The notes beneath the pieces are model-generated. The model had not been told where the DNA came from. It saw only the letters and a program-made list of their open reading frames with translations, and did not search any database. Shown piece by piece: positions 8,558 to 17,399 of a DNA stretch of 49,573 nucleotides (position 1 is its first letter; each line of letters starts with the position of its first letter). The DNA comes from Micavibrio sp. UBA7689 (GTDB lineage Bacteria > Pseudomonadota > Alphaproteobacteria > Micavibrionales > Micavibrionaceae), in the NCBI GenBank assembly GCA_002482805.1, contig DLGR01000004.1:1-49573 (forward strand). Reading direction: 5' to 3'. The position numbers and the translations under genes are program-made.

Positions 8558-8652
8558 GGGGTTACCTTTCGTTATCGGGATGTTTGCCAACGGCCGAAAG
8601 CGGCTTTTGTTTCCTTTATAATTCTGCTTTTTTGCGCTAGTTTGCCCCCAAG

Positions 8653-9624
8653 ATGAGCTTTTCTATTGGCAACATACAGATCGAAGATCCCGTATTCCTG
8701 GCCCCCATGTCAGGCGTGACGGATCTGCCATTCCGTAGATTGGTCAAACGCTATGGCGCAGGGTTGGTGTTTTCGGAGATGATCGCGAGCCGCCCTATGT
8801 TAGAGCAATGCAAATCCGACAAAACGCCGCCCGCCAACTATGCCGAAGAATTTCCGATGGCCGTGCAGCTCGCGGGATGCGAGCCAGCCATCATCGCTGA
8901 AGCCGCAAAAATCAATGTGGGTCGCGGCGCAGCCATCATCGATATAAATTTCGGATGCCCTGTGAAGAAGGTCGTCAATAATTTTGCAGGCTCCGCTCTC
9001 ATGCGCGATGAAAAACTGGCCGGTGAAATCATGGAGGCTACGGTAAAAGCCGTGAACGTCCCCGTCAGTGTCAAAATGCGTCTCGGCTGGGATGAAACAT
9101 CAATTAACGCGCCGCGCCTTGCCAAAATGGCGGAAGATGTAGGCATACAAATGATCACCGTGCACGGCCGCACACGCAATCAACTTTACAATGGCGAAGC
9201 GGATTGGAACGCGGTGCGCGCGGTGAAAGAAAGTGTTTCCATTCCTGTCATCGTCAATGGCGATATCGAGTGCGCGAATGATGCCAAGCAAGCCATGGCT
9301 CTTTCTGGCGCGGATGGCGTTATGGTAGGCCGCGGCGCATATGGCAAGCCGTGGGTCGTCAAACAGATCATCGATTATTTTCGAACAGGGCAAGAAAGCG
9401 CGGCCCCTGCCCGTACGGAAATCGGCGCACTAGTTGTGGAACATTATGATTCCATTATCGTCCATTACGGTGCGCATGCTGGTGTAGGCATAGCGCGCAA
9501 ACATATCGGATGGTATTGTGGAGATATGGAAGGTTCGGATGAATTCCGTTCTTCCATCAACAAAATGGCCGACCCGTCGCAGGTCAAGGCCGCCCTGCAA
9601 GCATATTTTGGGAATTCCTACTAA
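8653..9624 (+). CDS. dusB: tRNA-dihydrouridine synthase B
   Basis: DusB reduces a uridine in the tRNA D-loop to dihydrouridine with FMN and NADPH. The 323-residue protein shows the family's marks: FLAPMSGVTDLPFRR (FMN binding, residues 15-29), DINFGCP with catalytic Cys102, VKMRLGWDE, VHGRTR, IVNGDI and DGVMVGRGAYG. In alphaproteobacteria this gene (nifR3) is usually followed by ntrB/ntrC. Here it is followed instead by an unrelated GAF histidine kinase, so the usual nitrogen-regulation context is absent. Confidence 0.95.
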   Translation: MSFSIGNIQIEDPVFLAPMSGVTDLPFRRLVKRYGAGLVFSEMIASRPMLEQCKSDKTPPANYAEEFPMAVQLAGCEPAIIAEAAKINVGRGAAIIDINFGCPVKKVVNNFAGSALMRDEKLAGEIMEATVKAVNVPVSVKMRLGWDETSINAPRLAKMAEDVGIQMITVHGRTRNQLYNGEADWNAVRAVKESVSIPVIVNGDIECANDAKQAMALSGADGVMVGRGAYGKPWVVKQIIDYFRTGQESAAPARTEIGALVVEHYDSIIVHYGAHAGVGIARKHIGWYCGDMEGSDEFRSSINKMADPSQVKAALQAYFGNSY

Positions 9625-9768
9625 CGCTCCAAAATCTCTTTGGTTTCCTTGAAAAGCAAAATATTTTTGTAATTCCAACGCCCTATAGCTTATTGATTTT
9701 CAACAAAGATCAATTCGGTTATTATATAATCGAATTTGAAACTGACATTTTTTACCGCGAGGCGCGAA

Positions 9769-11001
9769 ATGCAGAAAGTAATCTCTATCAGTCAAAATCA
9801 TTTTCTGTTTGCCGACGCCATGGGAAATCTTGTGGGTGTCGTACAGGACCTTTCCCGCGCCAAAACATTTGATGAAATTGCCGACATTGTACGCAAATCC
9901 GCGCGCGAATTGACCAGCGCAGATGGCGCGACATTCGTTTTGCGCGAAGACAATAATTGTTATTACGCGGATGAAAATGCCATCAGCCCTTTGTGGAAGG
10001 GTCAACGTTTTCCCATGAGTCGTTGCGTCAGCGGATGGGTGATGATGAATGCGCAGCCCGCGATCATCGAAGATATTTATCAGGATCCGCGTGTGCCGAT
10101 CGAGGCTTATCGCCCGACTTTCGTCAAAAGCATGCTGATGGTTCCTATTAGAGAAGAAGGCCCTATAGGCGCCATCGGCAATTATTGGGCCGAACATCAC
10201 AACCCCACGCCCGAAGAAATCAGCATCCTGCAAACGCTGGCCAACATCACGGCGGTGGCGATTGAAAATGTGCGCCTTAACGCTGAAATAGAAAAGAAAA
10301 GTGCGGCGGCGGAAAATACTTATGCCGCGCTCGGCAATTTCGCATGGATCGCCGCGCATGATCTTCAGGCCCCGTTGCGTGCTATCAAGGATATCGCCAA
10401 ATGGATCAATGAGAGCTTCGAGCGCAAGCAATACAAAGAGGCGCAAGAGCACACCGAGCTTCTTAAAGGCCGTATCGAGCGCATGGAGCGTGTTTTGAAA
10501 AGCATTCTGGACTACGCGCAAGTGGAATATGCCTTTGATCCCCACAACCAATTAAACACACTGAACGGCGCAGATTTGATCGAAAACGTGTTGGAATTTG
10601 CGGAAGTGCCTAAAGATTTCGAAGTCCACACCAACGAATTTTTTAAACGCATATCCCTGCCGCAAATGCCGCTACAGGAAATTTTCAGCAACATCATCGG
10701 ATATGCCGTCAAACATCATGATCGTAAGAAAAAAGGGTTAATCGCGATAGACGGAGAGGAAAATGAAACGGGCTATGTGTTCACCATAAGCGATAACGGA
10801 CCCGGCATAGACCCCGCGCAATACGATAAGATTTTCGAAATATTCCACGTGCTGAAAACACAAGCTTCACAAGATTCCGGTCTCGGCCTTGCGCTTGTCA
10901 AAAAGGTTCTGGAAGTGCATGGCGGCTCTATTACCGTGAATTCTGTGCTTGGCCGCGGCACGACCTTTGTATTTACATGGCCCAAAAAGGCAAAATCCTG
11001 A
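9769..11001 (+). CDS. Soluble GAF-domain sensor histidine kinase
   Basis: This 410-residue kinase has no membrane segment. A GAF domain spans about residues 27-170. A HisKA dimerisation helix follows, with the phosphorylated His197 in AAHDLQAPLR. The HATPase domain has Asn308 in the N box, SDNGPGID (341-348) and SGLGLALVKK (370-379). It should sense a cytoplasmic signal and phosphorylate a separate regulator; no response regulator is adjacent, so it is an orphan. The ATG at 9769 is chosen for its GAGG ribosome site; a TTG at 9736 would add 11 residues. The N box is looser than usual (IFSNIIGYAVKHHD). Confidence 0.88.
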   Translation: MQKVISISQNHFLFADAMGNLVGVVQDLSRAKTFDEIADIVRKSARELTSADGATFVLREDNNCYYADENAISPLWKGQRFPMSRCVSGWVMMNAQPAIIEDIYQDPRVPIEAYRPTFVKSMLMVPIREEGPIGAIGNYWAEHHNPTPEEISILQTLANITAVAIENVRLNAEIEKKSAAAENTYAALGNFAWIAAHDLQAPLRAIKDIAKWINESFERKQYKEAQEHTELLKGRIERMERVLKSILDYAQVEYAFDPHNQLNTLNGADLIENVLEFAEVPKDFEVHTNEFFKRISLPQMPLQEIFSNIIGYAVKHHDRKKKGLIAIDGEENETGYVFTISDNGPGIDPAQYDKIFEIFHVLKTQASQDSGLGLALVKKVLEVHGGSITVNSVLGRGTTFVFTWPKKAKS

Positions 11002-11067
11002 CCGGATCGTCTCGACATAGATAAATACACGGCGTACGATATGGCTTGATTTCACGGGAGCCGCGCC

Positions 11068-11619
11068 ATGAAAAATTTATGGATGATATCTGCAAGTCTG
11101 GTATTTCTCGCTTGGCCAGCATACGCCGAAGATCTTTACACCACGACGGACGAACCTTTCATCGAGGCGATCACAATCGGGGGCGGCCCCATCTGGACAA
11201 AGCATTTCCAGTCGGGCGATGAAAATTTCCGCGAAGACCACGGGCTTGGTATCCTCAAAGTTGAAACCAACGGCTACGGCAACTGGGGGCTTTATTTTCT
11301 GAGTCCCAATAGTGTAGACGATACATCCGTCGGCGCAGGCTATGTCACAGACCCTTATGAAATTCCCCTTTTCCTAGACACGCGGCTTGAACTTACGGGC
11401 GCTATTGGGCTTGTCACAGGATATCAGGATTATCCTGTGCCGTTGCTCGCCGCCGAAGCACGTTTTGTGGCCTTCGAAAGCGGCCCATGGAGCGCGGGCC
11501 TTTCCATGGCCGCCCTGCCCTATATCATGGAAGACCAAAAGGCCGATGGGAGCACCGAAAACGAGTTCGGCATCGTCACCACCACGCCTTTTTTGAGCAT
11601 CCGCTATCAATTCGATTAA
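11068..11619 (+). CDS. Small exported protein, probably outer membrane or periplasmic, unknown function
   Basis: This 183-residue protein starts with a clear signal peptide ending in WPAYA-ED near residue 21. The mature part has alternating glycine, aromatic and polar residues, as in small beta-barrels, and ends with an aromatic-rich strand (SIRYQFD). That suggests an outer-membrane barrel of the MipA/PagL size class, without any motif that fixes the family. A GGGAG site precedes the ATG. Its stop lies 4 bases before the first TPR glycosyltransferase gene, so the two are probably co-transcribed. Confidence 0.65.
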   Translation: MKNLWMISASLVFLAWPAYAEDLYTTTDEPFIEAITIGGGPIWTKHFQSGDENFREDHGLGILKVETNGYGNWGLYFLSPNSVDDTSVGAGYVTDPYEIPLFLDTRLELTGAIGLVTGYQDYPVPLLAAEARFVAFESGPWSAGLSMAALPYIMEDQKADGSTENEFGIVTTTPFLSIRYQFD

Positions 11620-11623
11620 CCCT

Positions 11624-13624
11624 ATGAACTTACAAAACATACCATACGAAGCCGCACTTTTTGAAAAAGCCGTAGGACTCTATCAGGCACGTAACTTTTC
11701 AGAAGCCGAAAAGACACTTCACCAAATATTGGCGCAGAACCCACGGCACGCGCACAGCCTGCATATAATGGCCGCTATAGCGTACAATCTTAAGCGCTTA
11801 GATTCCGCAGAAGAGTTTGCGCGCCGCGCCATCGCCGCAGACAAAAACATCGCGGTTTTTTATAACACGCTAGGTTTGATTTGCTCCACGCAGGGAAAAT
11901 CCGAAGAAGCCCTGACCAACTTTAAGAAAGTTGTAGAACTCGATCCCAATCACCTGGATGCCATTTTACGCATAGCGCAAATATATGTACAGCAAGGCTC
12001 TGTGGAAAAAAACAATAGCATGCTTGAATCGGCGCTTGCATTTTTAAAACGCGCCCTGGATATTCGTCCGGATGAAAATACTTATTTGAACATAAGTTAT
12101 ATTTTACAGTTACAAGACAATCATGCTGCGCTGATTGAAACAGGCAAAGCTTGTCTTGCGCGTTACCCTAATTCTGTAAGAACTCTTCTTGGACTCGCAA
12201 GCTCCCACAACCATTTTCACCAATATGAAGAGGCTTTGGAATATTTCAAAAGAGCTTTGGCGATCGAACCTGCGAACGGCGAAATCTATGCACACATGGC
12301 CTCAACGTTAAAAGAACTAGGTCTTGTAGATGAATCTATCTCCATGCAAAAAAAAGCGTTGGAGCTTTTGCCTGACCAACCATGGATATACAGCAACATG
12401 CTTCTTTCCATGGTTTATGCTTCTTCCATTTCGCCGGAAGAATTGGCAGACACAGCGCGCCTGTTCGGAAAGCATATTGCAGATCGCCTTATCCGCAACA
12501 GACCCTTCCGTAACGACAAAGACCCCGAAAGAAAATTGCGTATAGGGTATGTATCCCCCGATTTTCGTAGCCATCCAGTGTCTTTTTTTCTGGCACCTGT
12601 TTATCAATGCAACAAACAGAATTTCGAGATTTTCGCTTATTCGAAAACACAAAACGAAGATTCTATTACGAATTTTATAAAACCTCTATTCGATGGCTGG
12701 CATGATATCAGATTTCTTAACGACGACCAGACTGCCGATCTCATCGAAAAAGATAAAATTGATATTCTGGTAGATCTGGCAGGACATACGGGACACAACA
12801 GTCTTCCGGTTTTTGCGCGTAAGCCTGCCCCTGTTCAGGTTTCATGGCTTGGATATCCCGCCACAACCGGTATGAAAGCGATGGATTACCGCATCACGGA
12901 TTCTTATGCAGAGCCCAATGGCATGACGGAACATCTCAATGTCGAAAAATTGTGGCGGCTGCCTGATATTTTTTGCGCCTATCTCCCCCACCCTAACAGT
13001 CCTGCGGTTAGAGAGCATCCTCCGTTCGAAGATAACGGATATATAACATTCGGATGTTTCAACAATTTTGCCAAAGTGACCGACCCTGTTCTTCAAACAT
13101 GGGCAAAAATCTTGGATCTTGTTCCCAATTCCAAACTTTTGCTGGAAATCGGCGGCATCAATAACGACAAGACGAAACTGGAAATATTGACCCGTCTTAC
13201 ACAGCATGGGTTTTCTCCTGACAGACTTATTCTCGAACAGCGCAGTCCGGCCAACCAATATGTTCTTTATAACAGAATAGACATTGCGCTTGATCCCTTC
13301 CCGTGTAATGGCGGAACGACCAGCTTCGATACACTTTGGATGGGCGTCCCGTTGATATCACTCGCAGGGGAGCATTTTGTATCGCGTATGGGAGTGACTA
13401 TTTTGACCAATGCGGGATTGTCGGAATTGATAGCTCAAACTGCAGAGGAATATATCAAAACAGCTTCGGATCTTGCGAATGACCGAGAAAGACTGAAAAA
13501 GCTTCGTCGCGGGCTACGGGAAAAATTCTCAGCCACTCCTGCCATGGATCAGAAACGATTTGCCCGGAACATGGAAACCGCCTACCGCGAAATGTGGAAA
13601 AAATGGGTGAAAACCTCTTCTTAG
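11624..13624 (+). CDS. TPR protein with SPINDLY/O-GlcNAc transferase-like (GT41) domain, copy 1
   Basis: Residues 1-260 are tetratricopeptide repeats and residues about 303-660 a GT41 domain. The GT domain shows RKLRIGYVSPDFR (303-315), DLAGHTGHNSL (384-394), APVQVSWLGYPATTG (402-416) and the nucleotide-sugar site DPFPCNGGTTS near residue 555. GT41 enzymes attach a sugar to Ser/Thr of proteins, with the TPRs holding the substrate. Caulobacter FlmG, which glycosylates flagellin, has this overall design. A flagellin gene and a deoxysugar operon lie in the same block, so flagellin modification is the likely job (inference). The donor sugar is not known. It is the first of four paralogues and shares near-identical stretches with the others. 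Confidence 0.9.
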   Translation: MNLQNIPYEAALFEKAVGLYQARNFSEAEKTLHQILAQNPRHAHSLHIMAAIAYNLKRLDSAEEFARRAIAADKNIAVFYNTLGLICSTQGKSEEALTNFKKVVELDPNHLDAILRIAQIYVQQGSVEKNNSMLESALAFLKRALDIRPDENTYLNISYILQLQDNHAALIETGKACLARYPNSVRTLLGLASSHNHFHQYEEALEYFKRALAIEPANGEIYAHMASTLKELGLVDESISMQKKALELLPDQPWIYSNMLLSMVYASSISPEELADTARLFGKHIADRLIRNRPFRNDKDPERKLRIGYVSPDFRSHPVSFFLAPVYQCNKQNFEIFAYSKTQNEDSITNFIKPLFDGWHDIRFLNDDQTADLIEKDKIDILVDLAGHTGHNSLPVFARKPAPVQVSWLGYPATTGMKAMDYRITDSYAEPNGMTEHLNVEKLWRLPDIFCAYLPHPNSPAVREHPPFEDNGYITFGCFNNFAKVTDPVLQTWAKILDLVPNSKLLLEIGGINNDKTKLEILTRLTQHGFSPDRLILEQRSPANQYVLYNRIDIALDPFPCNGGTTSFDTLWMGVPLISLAGEHFVSRMGVTILTNAGLSELIAQTAEEYIKTASDLANDRERLKKLRRGLREKFSATPAMDQKRFARNMETAYREMWKKWVKTSS

Positions 13625-13809
13625 ATTTAGGGTCCCGTATAACGCACAAAAGGCGGCAATTTCTGCCGTTTCGGGCATTTATTTCATAATATTTTGCCGT
13701 CCGAAGCCTGCTTTTCATAAGGTTGTTTATTGTTTTTTACGGCCCTGTTCTTGCAGGGAAATATAGAGCAATATGATTTCCTGATTCAAAATATGAAAGG
13801 CACTTTTCC
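13625..13809 (+). other. Intergenic region before the CDP-sugar operon
   Basis: This 185-base gap probably holds the operon promoter. A weak hairpin (CGGCA/TGCCG, 13654-13668) followed by only three T residues may end the upstream transcript. A second small hairpin (CCCTG/CAGGG, 13743-13758) lies 51 bases before rfbF. No convincing -35/-10 pair is assigned. Confidence 0.35.
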
Positions 13810-14586
13810 ATGAAAGCGGTCATTCTTGCAGGCGGTCTCGGTACGCGCATCAGCGAGGAATCCCACCTTAAGCCAAAGCCCATGATCACCATCGGCGACA
13901 AGCCGATCCTCTGGCACATCATGAAGATTTATTCCCATCACGGGGTGAATGAATTCATCATCTGCCTTGGATATAAGGGCTATGTCATCAAAGAATATTT
14001 CGCGAACTATTTCTTGCATATGTCGAACGTCACGTTCGATATCGCAAACAACAAAATGGAAGTCCATCAACAATCCGGCGAGCCATGGAAAGTCACACTT
14101 GTTGACACGGGCGAAGACACGATGACGGGCGGCCGTATCCGCCGCATCAAACCTTATCTCGACGGCGATGATTTCTGCTGTACCTATGGCGATGGCGTAA
14201 GCAATGTTGACATCAAAGCCTCCATCGACTTCCACAAGAAACACGGTAAGCTGGCAACCGTTACAGCTATCCAGCCCCCGGGCCGTTACGGCGCACTGCA
14301 AATCGACAAGGTGAAGAATGTCGGAGCCTTTCAGGAAAAACCTGCGGGTGACGGTGCATGGATCAATGGCGGATTTTTTGTGATGAATACCAAAGTCATC
14401 GACAAATACATCAAAGACGATGCTATTCCATTCGAGCAAGATCCACTGAAAAACCTTGCCAAAGACGGCGAATTGCAAGCTTTCCAGCATGAAGGTTTTT
14501 GGCAGCCGATGGATACGCTGCGCGATAAAAATCTGCTCGAAGATTTGTGGGCCACTGGCAAAGCACCGTGGAAAGTTTGGAAATAA
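13810..14586 (+). CDS. rfbF: Glucose-1-phosphate cytidylyltransferase
   Basis: RfbF joins CTP and glucose 1-phosphate to give CDP-glucose, the first step toward CDP-linked deoxysugars. The 258-residue length is standard. The N-terminal AGGLGTRISEES (7-18) and KPKPM (22-26) nucleotidyltransferase motifs are intact, as are the WHIMKIYSHHG and YGDGVSNVD segments that characterise the glucose-specific cytidylyltransferases. The ATG follows GAAAGG. It leads an operon of tightly spaced genes running to about 24.2 kb. Confidence 0.95.
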   Translation: MKAVILAGGLGTRISEESHLKPKPMITIGDKPILWHIMKIYSHHGVNEFIICLGYKGYVIKEYFANYFLHMSNVTFDIANNKMEVHQQSGEPWKVTLVDTGEDTMTGGRIRRIKPYLDGDDFCCTYGDGVSNVDIKASIDFHKKHGKLATVTAIQPPGRYGALQIDKVKNVGAFQEKPAGDGAWINGGFFVMNTKVIDKYIKDDAIPFEQDPLKNLAKDGELQAFQHEGFWQPMDTLRDKNLLEDLWATGKAPWKVWK

Positions 14587-14588
14587 GT

Positions 14589-15638
14589 ATGTTCGCAGAT
14601 GTCTACCGCAACCGCCGCGTTCTCTTGACGGGCCACACCGGCTTCAAAGGGAGCTGGCTTGCGTTGTGGCTGCAAAGCCTTGGCGCGCAGGTGACAGGGC
14701 TCGCATTGGAGCCCAATACGGAGCCAAATCATTGGAATCTGCTACATACGGGAATTCCCGAACTGCGTGTCGATATTTGCGATCAGGAAGCTGTGGCCGC
14801 GGCGGTGAAAAAAGCCAATCCTGAAATCGTGTTCCACCTCGCCGCACAATCTCTGGTAAGGCTTTCCTATTCTATGCCCGTGGAAACATGGAAGACGAAC
14901 GTGATGGGCAGCGTCAATTTGCTCGAAGCCTGCCGCAATGCTCCCGATTTGAAAGCTATCGTTTTTATCACCACCGACAAATGTTACGAGAACAAGGAAG
15001 CCACCAAAGGTTATTCCGAAGAAGACCGCCTCGGCGGTCATGACCCCTACAGCGCATCGAAAGCCTCCACGGAATTCGTGGCCGCGAGCTATCGCGATTC
15101 CTTTTTCAAAGGTTCTCCGCTCATAGCATCGGCACGCGCAGGCAATGTTATCGGTGGCGGCGACTGGGCTTTGGACCGCATTATCCCCGACCTCGCCCGC
15201 GCATGGGCCAAAGGCGAAGATTTGATTGTGCGCTCACCCAACGCCGTGCGTCCGTGGCAGCATGTTCTGGAGCCCCTCTCCGGCTATCTCCAACTCGGCC
15301 AGAAACTGCTCGAAGGTAACAAAGAATTTGAAGGTGCGTGGAATTTCGGACCGGATCAGGAAGGCGTGCTCAGCGTGGCCGATCTTCTGAGCCGCATGAA
15401 TGCGAAATACGTGGTGCAGTCAGACAAAAACGCGCCGCATGAAACCAAAATCCTGTTGCTAGACAGTGGCAAAGCCCGCAACACGTTGAAATGGGCGCCC
15501 GTATGGGACATGGATGAACAGATTCAGATGACGGCGGAATGGTACGATGCCTTCCGTAAGGATAAAAAAGTTTTAAGCACGCGCCAGCTGGAAGATTATC
15601 AAGCGGCCGCGAAGCAGGTGAAAGCATCATGGGTATGA
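14589..15638 (+). CDS. rfbG: CDP-glucose 4,6-dehydratase
   Basis: RfbG converts CDP-glucose to CDP-4-keto-6-deoxyglucose using bound NAD. This 349-residue extended SDR has GHTGFKGSWL at residues 15-24 for NAD binding, HLAAQ, TTDKCY and the active-site YSASK. The KGSWL variant of the glycine motif is typical of CDP-glucose dehydratases. It begins 2 bases after the rfbF stop, so the two are translationally linked. The product is the common precursor of CDP-dideoxyhexoses and C-branched deoxyhexoses; the next genes point to the latter. Confidence 0.95.
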   Translation: MFADVYRNRRVLLTGHTGFKGSWLALWLQSLGAQVTGLALEPNTEPNHWNLLHTGIPELRVDICDQEAVAAAVKKANPEIVFHLAAQSLVRLSYSMPVETWKTNVMGSVNLLEACRNAPDLKAIVFITTDKCYENKEATKGYSEEDRLGGHDPYSASKASTEFVAASYRDSFFKGSPLIASARAGNVIGGGDWALDRIIPDLARAWAKGEDLIVRSPNAVRPWQHVLEPLSGYLQLGQKLLEGNKEFEGAWNFGPDQEGVLSVADLLSRMNAKYVVQSDKNAPHETKILLLDSGKARNTLKWAPVWDMDEQIQMTAEWYDAFRKDKKVLSTRQLEDYQAAAKQVKASWV

Positions 15639-16180
15639 AGATTATCGACACACCTATAGCAGGCGTAAAAATTGTGCAATCGACATCGAATGCCGATAAC
15701 CGCGGTTCTTTTACCCGTTGGTATTGCGAAAAGGAACTGGCGCCCATTCTCGACAATCGTCGCATCGTGCAGATCAATCATTCAAAAACCGTGAAATCAG
15801 GCAGCATTCGCGGCATGCACATGCAAAAACCCCCGCATGCCGAAATGAAACTCATTCGTTGCCTGCGCGGTCGCGTATGGGATGTCGCACTCGATCTGCG
15901 CGCAGGCTCCCCCACTTTCCTGAAATGGTATGCGACGGAGTTAAGCGGGGGAAGCAACATCATGATCGTCATTCCCGAAGGTTGCGCCCACGGTTTTCAG
16001 GTAATGGAAGACGACAGCGAACTTTTATACCTGCATACAGCATTTTACGAACCTTCCAGTGAATTCGGCGTAAATTATGCCGATCCGCTGGTTTCCATCT
16101 CATGGCAGCTTGACGCCACGGATATTTCGGACCGTGATAAAAATTACAAGTTGCTTGATGCCGCCTTCAAAGGATTTTGA
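15629..16180 (+). CDS. dTDP-4-dehydrorhamnose 3,5-epimerase (RmlC) family protein
   Basis: This 183-residue cupin matches RmlC-type epimerases: NRGSFTRWY (24-32), the catalytic His64 in RGMHMQ, and the barrel strands RGRVWDVALDLR and PEGCAHGFQV. In this operon it should act on the CDP-4-keto-6-deoxyglucose made by RfbG, inverting C3 and/or C5. Its gene overlaps rfbG by 10 bases, which supports a shared pathway. No rfbA, rfbB or rfbD for dTDP-rhamnose is present, so the dTDP substrate of classical RmlC is less likely. Confidence 0.88.
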   Translation: MGMKIIDTPIAGVKIVQSTSNADNRGSFTRWYCEKELAPILDNRRIVQINHSKTVKSGSIRGMHMQKPPHAEMKLIRCLRGRVWDVALDLRAGSPTFLKWYATELSGGSNIMIVIPEGCAHGFQVMEDDSELLYLHTAFYEPSSEFGVNYADPLVSISWQLDATDISDRDKNYKLLDAAFKGF

Positions 16181-16181
16181 T

Positions 16182-17399
16182 ATGTACTGCCGCCATTGTA
16201 AAAAACCGCTCGAACATGTTTTTCTGGATCTGGGTCTGGCCCCTTTTTCCAACGCCTATCTATCGAAAGAAGATTTGCAAAAAACCGAAGCGCTTTATCC
16301 ATTGAAGCTTTTTGTATGCGATCAATGCTGGCTGGTTCAAACCGAAGATTTCGCCAAAGCCGATGATTTATTTCAGGCAGACTATGCCTATTTCTCTTCC
16401 ACCTCCACCAGCTGGCTGGCGCATTCCAAACGCTATACGGATATGATTACAACTCGTTTGGCGCTTACCAAAGACAGTTTTGTGATAGAGCTTGCATCAA
16501 ACGACGGTTACCTTTTGAAGAATTTCGTGGCAGAAGGAATTCCCTGTCTCGGCATCGAACCAACACACGATACGGCAGAGGCCGCCCGCAAGCTTGGCAT
16601 CGAGGTGTTGGAAGAATTCTTCGGTGAAGATATGGCGCGCGGCGTACCCAAAGCCGATCTAATTCTCGGCAACAATGTTTACGCGCACGTGCCTGATATC
16701 AATGATTTTACCAAAGGAATGAAGGTTGCGCTCAAACTCGGCGGCACGATCACGCTTGAATTCCCGCATTTACTGGAATTGATCAAGCACAACCAGTTCG
16801 ACACTGTATATCATGAGCATTTCTCCTATCTCTCGCTTTATACGGTTTCAAAAATCTTTGCCGCAGTGGGCCTGCGGATTTATGACGTGGAGCAGATTTC
16901 CACGCACGGCGGATCACTCCGTATTTACGGTTGCCACGACAAAGCCGCACTGGCGACAACCACTGCAGTGACCAATCTTCTAGCCGCCGAAATGGAATTC
17001 GGGCTGCAAAAACTGGAAACCTATCTTGCGTTTCAGAAAAAAGCCGACCAGGTGAAGTCTGATTTCATTTCCTTCATCGATGCTGAAAAGAAAAAAGGCA
17101 AAAAGATCGCCGGATACGGTGCCGCCGCCAAGGGCAACACGCTTTTGAACTATGCAGGCATCAAAACCGGCGTGATAGATTTCGTTTGCGATGCCGCTCC
17201 CTCCAAGCAAAATAAATTCCTGCCCGGAAGCCATATACCCATCCTTCCGCCATCGGCGATCGATGCGGAAAGACCTGATATTATCGTTATTTTCCCTTGG
17301 AACATCGCCGCGGAAGTCAAAACGCAGCTTGCGCACGTGAAAAACTGGAACGCCGAATTTGTGACCGCTGTACCCACGCTTCGCAAGGATGCCGCATGA
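16182..17399 (+). CDS. Sugar C-methyltransferase (TylC3/NovU-like, SAM-dependent)
   Basis: This 405-residue protein has the three-part structure of nucleotide-sugar C-methyltransferases. An N-terminal zinc site has paired cysteines (Cys3/Cys6 and Cys46/Cys49). A SAM-binding domain follows, with VIELASNDGYLL (101-112). The C-terminal domain contains the GYGAAAKGNTLLNY segment. Family members methylate a carbon, usually C3, of a 4-keto-6-deoxy sugar. Together with RfbF, RfbG, the epimerase and the following reductase this predicts a CDP-linked 6-deoxy-C-methylhexose. The ATG at 16182 lies 1 base after the epimerase stop. A longer in-frame start at 16077 would overlap the epimerase and is rejected. 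Confidence 0.9.
   Translation: MYCRHCKKPLEHVFLDLGLAPFSNAYLSKEDLQKTEALYPLKLFVCDQCWLVQTEDFAKADDLFQADYAYFSSTSTSWLAHSKRYTDMITTRLALTKDSFVIELASNDGYLLKNFVAEGIPCLGIEPTHDTAEAARKLGIEVLEEFFGEDMARGVPKADLILGNNVYAHVPDINDFTKGMKVALKLGGTITLEFPHLLELIKHNQFDTVYHEHFSYLSLYTVSKIFAAVGLRIYDVEQISTHGGSLRIYGCHDKAALATTTAVTNLLAAEMEFGLQKLETYLAFQKKADQVKSDFISFIDAEKKKGKKIAGYGAAAKGNTLLNYAGIKTGVIDFVCDAAPSKQNKFLPGSHIPILPPSAIDAERPDIIVIFPWNIAAEVKTQLAHVKNWNAEFVTAVPTLRKDAA

Noticed and set aside
9693..9730. Promoter upstream of the GAF kinase
   Set aside because: TTGATT and TATAAT are present, but their spacing is 26 bases; alternative pairs are weak.
9700..10551. 283-codon minus-strand open frame across the GAF histidine kinase
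   Set aside because: The plus strand carries recognisable GAF and kinase motifs; the antisense frame has no motif and no start signal.
13654..13668. Terminator after glycosyltransferase copy 1
   Set aside because: The stem is only 5 bp and the T run is three bases, so it is not called as a terminator.
13786..14490. 234-codon antisense frame over rfbF
   Set aside because: rfbF is unambiguous and the antisense product has no recognisable features.
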